Shown here: in pieces, positions 58,866 to 64,000 of the stretch
Position numbering within the stretch: the first letter of the stretch is position 1
Layout of the letters: every line of letters begins with the position of its first letter
Source: Actomonas sp051209155
GTDB lineage: Bacteria > Verrucomicrobiota > Verrucomicrobiia > Opitutales > Opitutaceae
NCBI GenBank assembly: GCA_051209155.1
Contig: JBPJGB010000001.1
Reading direction: 5' to 3' (one strand)
Length of the DNA stretch: 64,000 nt
Program-made: the position numbers and the translations under genes
The notes under the pieces: generated by a model
Databases searched by the model: none
What the model was told of the DNA's origin: nothing
The model's input: the letters and a program-made list of their open reading frames with translations, nothing else

Positions 58866-60404
58866 ATGGCTCAGACGATTGCCGTCCTCGATTTCGGTTC
58901 CCAATACACGCAGGTCATTGCGCGTCGCATTCGTGAGTGCGAGGTCTACTCCAAGATCTACCACTACACGACCTCAGCTGAGGAGCTGAAGAAGGACGGT
59001 GTCATCGGCATCATCCTGTCCGGCGGCCCCAACAGCGTTTTCGCCAAGGATGCGCCGATTCCCGACAAAGCCGTTTTTGAAATGGGCGTGCCGGTGCTCG
59101 GCATCTGTTACGGTCTGCAACTCATGGGCAAGATGCTCGGCGGCAAAGTGGCCAAGAGCAAAGAGCGTGAGTTTGGCCACGGCACCCTCACCATCACCAA
59201 ACCCGGCCGCCTCTTCCGCAAGCTGCCGCGCAAACTGCGGGTCTGGAATTCCCACGGCGACAAGGTCACCGAATTACCCCCCGGTTTCGCCCCCATCGGC
59301 ACGACGGACAACTCGCCGTTTGCCGTCATTGAAGACCGCAAGCGCGACTTCTACGGCATCCAGTTTCACCCGGAGGTTTTCCACACCGAGCGCGGCGTGG
59401 ACGTCATCCGCAACTACCTCGTGAATGTCTGTGGTGCGGCCCAGGACTGGACCACCAAGGATTACATCAAGCATTCCGTGAAGGAGATCCGGAAAACCGT
59501 TGGCAAGTCCCGGGTCATTCTCGGCCTCTCCGGTGGGGTTGACTCCTCTGTAGCGGCCGCGCTGATACACAAGGCCATCGGCAAGCAGCTCACCTGTGTC
59601 TTCGTCGACAACGGTCTGCTGCGCAAGGGCGAGCGCGAGGCGGTGGAAAAGCTCTATGGCGACCACTTCCACATCGATCTGCGCGTGGTTGACGCTTCGA
59701 AGCTCTTTCTGCGCCGCCTGAAGGGCGTCGAGGAGCCCGAGCAGAAGCGCAAGATCATCGGCCGCACCTTCGTCGAGGTTTTCGAGAAGTCGCTCAAGTC
59801 GATCGGTCACGCCGACTACCTGGCGCAGGGCACGCTCTATCCGGACGTCATCGAGTCGGTCGCCATCGGCAACAACCCGGCGGCTCTGATCAAGAGCCAT
59901 CACAACGTCGGCGGTTTGCCGGAGCGCATGAAACTCAAGTTGCTCGAGCCGCTGCGCGAACTCTTCAAGGACGAGGTCCGCGCCGTCGGCGCTGCGCTCG
60001 GCCTGCCGCGCGAGGTGGTGTGGCGTCAACCCTTCCCGGGTCCGGGTCTTGGAGTTCGCGTGCTCGGCGCCATCACGAAGGACAAACTCGAAGTGCTCCG
60101 CGAATCGGATGCCATTCTCATCGAGGAGATGAAGCGGACCGAACTTTACTGGAAAACCTGGCAGTCGTTCTGCGTCTTCCTGCCGGTGAAGTCGGTCGGC
60201 GTCATTGGCGACGAACGGAACTATTCGTGGGTGATCGCGGTCCGCGTCGTGGAAAGCATCGATGCCATGACCGCCGACTGGTCGCGCCTGCCTTACGATC
60301 TGCTCCAACGCATTTCCAACCGCATCACCAACGAGGTGCGCGAGGTCTCCCGCGTGGTGTTGGACATCAGTTCGAAGCCGCCCGCGACCATCGAATGGGA
60401 GTGA
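58866..60404 (+). CDS. guaA: GMP synthase (glutamine-hydrolysing)
   Basis: The product has 512 residues, normal for the fused enzyme. It converts XMP to GMP with glutamine and ATP. The class I glutaminase domain has GICYGLQ with the nucleophile cysteine and FHPEVFHTERG. The ATP-pyrophosphatase P-loop is LGLSGGVDSSVAAALIHKAI, and the dimerisation domain includes RQPFPGPGLGVRVLGAITKD. In the 71 bases upstream, CCCGTT (58810-58815) and AACGGG (58845-58850) form an inverted repeat. I see no purine-riboswitch signature. Confidence 0.98.
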   Translation: MAQTIAVLDFGSQYTQVIARRIRECEVYSKIYHYTTSAEELKKDGVIGIILSGGPNSVFAKDAPIPDKAVFEMGVPVLGICYGLQLMGKMLGGKVAKSKEREFGHGTLTITKPGRLFRKLPRKLRVWNSHGDKVTELPPGFAPIGTTDNSPFAVIEDRKRDFYGIQFHPEVFHTERGVDVIRNYLVNVCGAAQDWTTKDYIKHSVKEIRKTVGKSRVILGLSGGVDSSVAAALIHKAIGKQLTCVFVDNGLLRKGEREAVEKLYGDHFHIDLRVVDASKLFLRRLKGVEEPEQKRKIIGRTFVEVFEKSLKSIGHADYLAQGTLYPDVIESVAIGNNPAALIKSHHNVGGLPERMKLKLLEPLRELFKDEVRAVGAALGLPREVVWRQPFPGPGLGVRVLGAITKDKLEVLRESDAILIEEMKRTELYWKTWQSFCVFLPVKSVGVIGDERNYSWVIAVRVVESIDAMTADWSRLPYDLLQRISNRITNEVREVSRVVLDISSKPPATIEWE

Positions 60405-60494
60405 GCGCCGCCACGGTGCTTCCCGTCACTTGCAATCCCGCCGTCGATCACTGATCTTCGGCGCTCCCCTAACGTCCTGTCTCGTTCGCGCACC

Positions 60495-61256
60495 ATGAAC
60501 TCCCTTCGTCGTCTTCCCCTCCTGCTTGCCCTCACCGCCCTGCCAGCCTTGGCCGATTCTGCGGCGGTGATTGCCAAGGCCCGTGCCTATCTGGGCGGTG
60601 ATGCCGCTCTCAACAGCGTCAAATCGGTGCACTACCACGGTCAGCTGGAGTCCACCGTCACACCGGCCGAAGGAGAGCCGCAGACCGACCGCGCGGAGAT
60701 TGAGATCATCTTCGCGAAACCCTTCTACCAACGCATCGCCATCAGCACGGACGAAAAGTCCGAAGTGACCGCACTTGATACCTACGAAGCCTGGCAAAAG
60801 GTGGAGAATCCGGCCAACCCCTCGCAGTGGCGCATGTCCCTGCTCGACACCCCGCAGGTTCGTCGCCTCCGCGCCAATACCTGGGAAAACCTCGCCTTCT
60901 TTGCGGGTTTGGAAAAGCAGGGCGGCAAAGTGACCGACGGCGGACTCGTGGAGCGCGACGGCCAGCAGCTGCACCAGCTCTCCTTCGACCACGGTTACGG
61001 CATCGTTTTCCACCGCTTCTTCGATCCGGCGACCGGCGAGCTCATCGTGAGCGAAACCGACAACGGCGCGATCATTCGCGAAGAGGGCGAGACCATGGTG
61101 CAAGGGATTCGTTTTCCCGGTGAGGTGGTCACCATCTCCCGCCGGGCCGACGGCGGCAGTTCACAGGTTCGCGTGGTCTTCGACAAAGTGACGATCAACG
61201 AGACGTTTTCGGCCGACCTCTTCCGCGTGCCGTCCGTTGCGCCGAAGACCAACTGA
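60495..61256 (+). CDS. Exported protein of unknown function, LolA-like fold possible
   Basis: The product has 253 residues with a clear signal peptide (MNSLRRLPLLLALTALPALA, cleavage before DSAAV). The mature part begins with helix-rich sequence and continues as alternating strands (HYHGQLESTVTPAEGE, SWRMSLLDTP-like, HQLSFDHGYGIVFHRFFDPA). The end DKVTINETFSADLFRVPS resembles outer-membrane lipoprotein-sorting (LolA-like) repeats. Membership of that superfamily is a tentative reading from the pattern. It stands alone between guaA and hisD. Confidence 0.7.
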   Translation: MNSLRRLPLLLALTALPALADSAAVIAKARAYLGGDAALNSVKSVHYHGQLESTVTPAEGEPQTDRAEIEIIFAKPFYQRIAISTDEKSEVTALDTYEAWQKVENPANPSQWRMSLLDTPQVRRLRANTWENLAFFAGLEKQGGKVTDGGLVERDGQQLHQLSFDHGYGIVFHRFFDPATGELIVSETDNGAIIREEGETMVQGIRFPGEVVTISRRADGGSSQVRVVFDKVTINETFSADLFRVPSVAPKTN

Positions 61257-61328
61257 TTTCGGCTCGAGCTTTTTCCGGCTGGCCCGTCGTGGCCGTCGGC
61301 GCTAACGCTGACCGGTTTCCTTCCAACC

Positions 61329-62624
61329 GTGCGCCTGATCAACTTTGCCTCCAAGTCCGCTCGTCGCGACCTCGCCGCCTTTTGCGCCGGTGCGGTCGTG
61401 CCGCCGGAGATCGTAGACAGCGTGGCCGCGATCCTTGCCGATGTGCGGGAACGCGGTGACGCCGCTGTGGCCGACTACGCGCATCGCTTCGACGGTGCCT
61501 CGCTCAAGCCGAGTCAATTCCGCGTGCGCCCGGCGCAACTTGCCGCTGCCGTCAAACGCCTGCCCGCCGACCAGCTGAAGGCGATGAAGGCGGCGCTCGC
61601 CAACATCCGGGCCTACAACCAGCAGGGCCTGCCGCAGAATTGGACCAGCACCAACGCGCAGGGCGCCGAGGTGGGGGAGCGTCATCATCCGATTCGCCGT
61701 GTCGGCCTCTATGTCCCGGGTGGTGAAGTGCCGCTCGTGTCGACCGTGCTCATGACCGCAAGCCTCGCGAAGATCGCGGGATGTCCCGAGATCGCAGTGT
61801 TCACCCCCTCCAACGCCAAAGGGAAGGTGGCCGACGGACTGCTGGCTGCGCTGCACCTGATCGGCGTCGACGAGGTGTATCGCATTGGCGGCGTGCATGC
61901 GATTGGGGCCATGGCCTACGGCACCAAAACGATTCCCGCGGTCGACAAAGTTTATGGGCCCGGCAACGCCTACACCTGCGAAGCCAAGCGTCAGGTTTTT
62001 GGCACCGTGGGCGTCGATAGTCTCCCGGGCCCCAGCGAGGTCATGGTCATCGCCGACGAATCGGCGCGCGTCGACTTCGCGGCCGCCGATCTGCTGGCGC
62101 AGGCCGAACATGGTTCCGGTCGCGAGAAGATCTACCTTGTGACCAAGACCCGTGCGATCGCGGATGCCATTCACGCCGCAGTGCAGGCCCAGCTCCCGTC
62201 GCTCGGCCGCAATGTCAAAGCCGAGCGGGTGCTCGATGCCGGTTTCCTGACCGTTGTCGCGGACTCGCCCGAAGCGATGACAGAGGTCGCCAACTACGTC
62301 GCGCCGGAACACCTTGAGTTGTTGGTCAAGCCCGCGACCGCCAAGAAGCTTGAGCGGACGATCACGACCGCCGGCGCCATGATGATCGGCAACCTCACCG
62401 CGACGGCGCTGGGTGACTTCACCGCCGGTCCGAGTCACGTGCTGCCGACGGGTCGTGCCGGACGTTTCTTCAGCGGTCTTCGAGTGGCCGATTTCCTGCG
62501 CCGCACCAGCATCATCCGTTACGACGAGCAGTCGATCGCCGCCGGCGCCAAGGTGGTTGCCGCCTTTGCCAAGATGGAGCAGCTCGACGCCCACGGTCGC
62601 AGTGCGACCATGCGCGTCGAGTAG
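61329..62624 (+). CDS. hisD: Histidinol dehydrogenase
   Basis: The product has 431 residues. It catalyses the last two steps of histidine synthesis, histidinol to histidine, with NAD+ and zinc. The start is a GTG at 61329 (VRLINFASKSARRDL). Characteristic segments are VGLYVPGGEVPLVSTVLMTA, DKVYGPGNAYTCEAKRQVFG, DSLPGPSEVMVIADESARVD, LAQAEHGSGREK and the zinc region GPSHVLPTG. It begins the hisD-hisC-hisB run. Confidence 0.97.
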   Translation: MRLINFASKSARRDLAAFCAGAVVPPEIVDSVAAILADVRERGDAAVADYAHRFDGASLKPSQFRVRPAQLAAAVKRLPADQLKAMKAALANIRAYNQQGLPQNWTSTNAQGAEVGERHHPIRRVGLYVPGGEVPLVSTVLMTASLAKIAGCPEIAVFTPSNAKGKVADGLLAALHLIGVDEVYRIGGVHAIGAMAYGTKTIPAVDKVYGPGNAYTCEAKRQVFGTVGVDSLPGPSEVMVIADESARVDFAAADLLAQAEHGSGREKIYLVTKTRAIADAIHAAVQAQLPSLGRNVKAERVLDAGFLTVVADSPEAMTEVANYVAPEHLELLVKPATAKKLERTITTAGAMMIGNLTATALGDFTAGPSHVLPTGRAGRFFSGLRVADFLRRTSIIRYDEQSIAAGAKVVAAFAKMEQLDAHGRSATMRVE

Positions 62625-62674
62625 GGCCACACCTTGAGCGAGGCCGCGCCTGCGCCGTATCTCCTTTCGCCACC

Positions 62675-63775
62675 ATGTCCACGCCTTCCGAACTCGCCCG
62701 ACCACACGTGCCGGCTTTGCATGCCTACACGCCGGGCCTGCAGCCGACCGAGGCGGGCTGGATCAAGCTCAACACCAATGAGTGCCCCTACCCGCCGAGC
62801 CCCCGCGTGGCCGAGGCGATCGCGGCGGAACTGAGCGATGGCGGCGCGAAGCTGCGCCTCTACCCGAGTCCGACCAGTGCGCCGTTGCGGGCCCAGATCG
62901 CGAAACTGCACGGCGTCGCGCCAGAGCAGGTCATCGTGGGCAACGGGTCCGATGACATTCTCAACCTTCTCGTGCGCGTCTTTGGCGGGGCCGGGGAGTC
63001 GACGGGTTTCACGCTGCCGAGCTACTCCCTCTACCCGGTGCTGATCGCGATCCAGGACGGCGGCAACGAGGTGATCGAGTTTGACCGCAGCATGCGCCTT
63101 CCGGTCGCTCGCCTCGCCCAGTCCGGAGCAAAAGCCTTCTTCCTCACTTCACCCAACGCGCCGACCGGCGTCGGCTTTAGCAACGCGGAATTGCGCGAGG
63201 TGCTCGATGCCTTCCCCGGCATGCTGGTGGTCGATGAAGCCTATGCGCCGTTTGCGGAGGAGAATGCGGTGTCGCTTCTCGCTGAGTATCCCAACCTCGT
63301 CGTCGTGCGCACGCTCTCCAAAGCGCACGCGCTCGCCGGCCTGCGCGTGGGTTACGCCCTCGCCGCGGCGGAGACGATCGGGCTGCTCGATCGCGTGCGG
63401 GACAGTTACAACGTCAACCGCCTCTCCCAGGTCGCGGCGGCGGCGGCGCTGGCCGACGCTTCTTATTACGCCGCCATCATCGGTAAGATCAAACGCACGC
63501 GTGACCACTGGGCGATGGAGTGGGCGGAGCGCGATTGGTTCATCTACCGGTCGGCGACCAATTTCCTTTTTGTCGAGCCGCGCAACGGTGCCGGCGAAGC
63601 CGGACCCGAAGTCGCGGCGTCGCTTTTTAAGTTCCTGCAGACGCGCAAAATCCTCGTCCGCGCCTTCCCGAGCCACGCCTTGACCGCATCCTTCCTGCGA
63701 ATCAGCGTCGGCACCGACGACGAGATGCTCGCCGTCGATGAAGCAATTCAAGCATGGCTGACCAACGCACCGTAA
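62675..63775 (+). CDS. hisC: Histidinol-phosphate aminotransferase
   Basis: The product has 366 residues. It transfers an amino group from glutamate to imidazole-acetol phosphate using PLP. The Schiff-base lysine is K216 in TLSKAHALAGLRVGYALA. KLNTNECPYPPSPRV marks the N-terminal arm, SPNAPTGVGFSNAEL and VDEAYAPFAEEN are typical class I aminotransferase motifs. The hisB ATG lies 22 bases before the hisC stop. Confidence 0.96.
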   Translation: MSTPSELARPHVPALHAYTPGLQPTEAGWIKLNTNECPYPPSPRVAEAIAAELSDGGAKLRLYPSPTSAPLRAQIAKLHGVAPEQVIVGNGSDDILNLLVRVFGGAGESTGFTLPSYSLYPVLIAIQDGGNEVIEFDRSMRLPVARLAQSGAKAFFLTSPNAPTGVGFSNAELREVLDAFPGMLVVDEAYAPFAEENAVSLLAEYPNLVVVRTLSKAHALAGLRVGYALAAAETIGLLDRVRDSYNVNRLSQVAAAAALADASYYAAIIGKIKRTRDHWAMEWAERDWFIYRSATNFLFVEPRNGAGEAGPEVAASLFKFLQTRKILVRAFPSHALTASFLRISVGTDDEMLAVDEAIQAWLTNAP

Positions 63776-64000
63776 CCGTATCGCGCAAAACCGCGGAAAC
63801 CGACATCGAGCTCACCTTCGCCGTCGATGGCACCGGCGTGGCCGAGGTGGCCACCGGCGTGCCGTTTTTCGACCACATGCTCACGCTGTTCGCAAAGCAC
63901 GGCCTCTTCGATTTGAAGATCCGCTGCGACGGCGATGTGGACGTCGATTATCACCACACGGTGGAGGACGTCGGCCTGGTGCTCGGCGACGCGCTCAAGC
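63754..64000 (+). CDS. hisB: Imidazoleglycerol-phosphate dehydratase (3' truncated by window end)
   Basis: The first 82 residues are visible, starting at the ATG at 63754 and overlapping hisC by 22 bases. GVPFFDHMLTLFAKHGLFDL and DVDYHHTVEDVGLVLGDALK contain the metal-binding DHML and HHTxED motifs of the enzyme, which dehydrates imidazoleglycerol phosphate. There is no phosphatase domain in front of it, so it is the single-domain form. The rest of the gene lies beyond the window. Confidence 0.95.
   Translation, partial: MADQRTVTVSRKTAETDIELTFAVDGTGVAEVATGVPFFDHMLTLFAKHGLFDLKIRCDGDVDVDYHHTVEDVGLVLGDALK

Overview
The window is about 64 kb of a GC-rich bacterial chromosome dominated by the core transcription and translation cluster. 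Gene content and style (NIT-like chemoreceptors, a giant pyruvate:ferredoxin oxidoreductase, tRNA-Thr/tuf/tRNA-Trp/secE/nusG order, lineage-specific ribosomal protein tails, zinc-poor RpoC) suggest a verrucomicrobium of the Opitutaceae type. That placement is inferred from recollection of protein style; no 16S rRNA gene is present. I see no prophage, CRISPR array or insertion sequence.

Layout. 1-7.8 kb: the end of an MscS-type channel gene joined to tcdA, then minus-strand genes for an NRAMP-like transporter, a sorbitol/xylitol dehydrogenase-like enzyme, a YfcC/DcuC-type permease, a DUF2835 protein and a GT-C-type membrane protein. 7.8-13.7 kb: two tandem paralogous chemoreceptors, an AraC-type helix-turn-helix fused to a VOC domain, and a Tat-exported ankyrin protein. 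13.7-20 kb: a 1552-residue pyruvate:ferredoxin oxidoreductase, a TatD hydrolase and a SufE protein, all on the minus strand. 20-24.7 kb: a four-gene plus-strand operon of an exported TPR protein, an ExbB/TolQ channel, an ExbD/TolR partner and a membrane-anchored unknown.

24.7-37.7 kb: tRNA-Thr, tuf, tRNA-Trp, secE, nusG, rplKAJL and rpoBC, closed by a strong terminator. An alpha/beta hydrolase gene sits between rpoC and rpsL. 39.3-58.5 kb: the merged str/S10/spc/alpha cluster, from rpsL, rpsG and fusA through to rpoA and rplQ, also closed by a strong terminator. Genes for L30, IF1 and L36 are absent from their usual slots, and the adenylate kinase slot between secY and map holds a degenerate homologue without a P-loop. 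58.5-64 kb: a small zinc-ribbon membrane protein, guaA, an exported unknown, then hisD, hisC and the start of hisB.

Three signals are not explained by the genes. (1) A shared promoter pattern, a TTGAc-like -35, exactly 17 bp, then a CACGTT -10 inside TCTCCACGTT or CTCCACGTT, lies in front of tRNA-Thr/tuf, rpsL and the adk-like/map pair. (2) Two families of dispersed intergenic repeats occur in inverted copies: one flanks the dehydrogenase gene near 3-4.2 kb, and the other is an AT-rich palindromic element before secY and after rpoA. (3) Several core proteins carry lineage-type changes: RpoC has lost three of four ligands of its second zinc site, SecY appears to have an extra C-terminal membrane segment, and S5, S11, L17 and S17 carry low-complexity tails.
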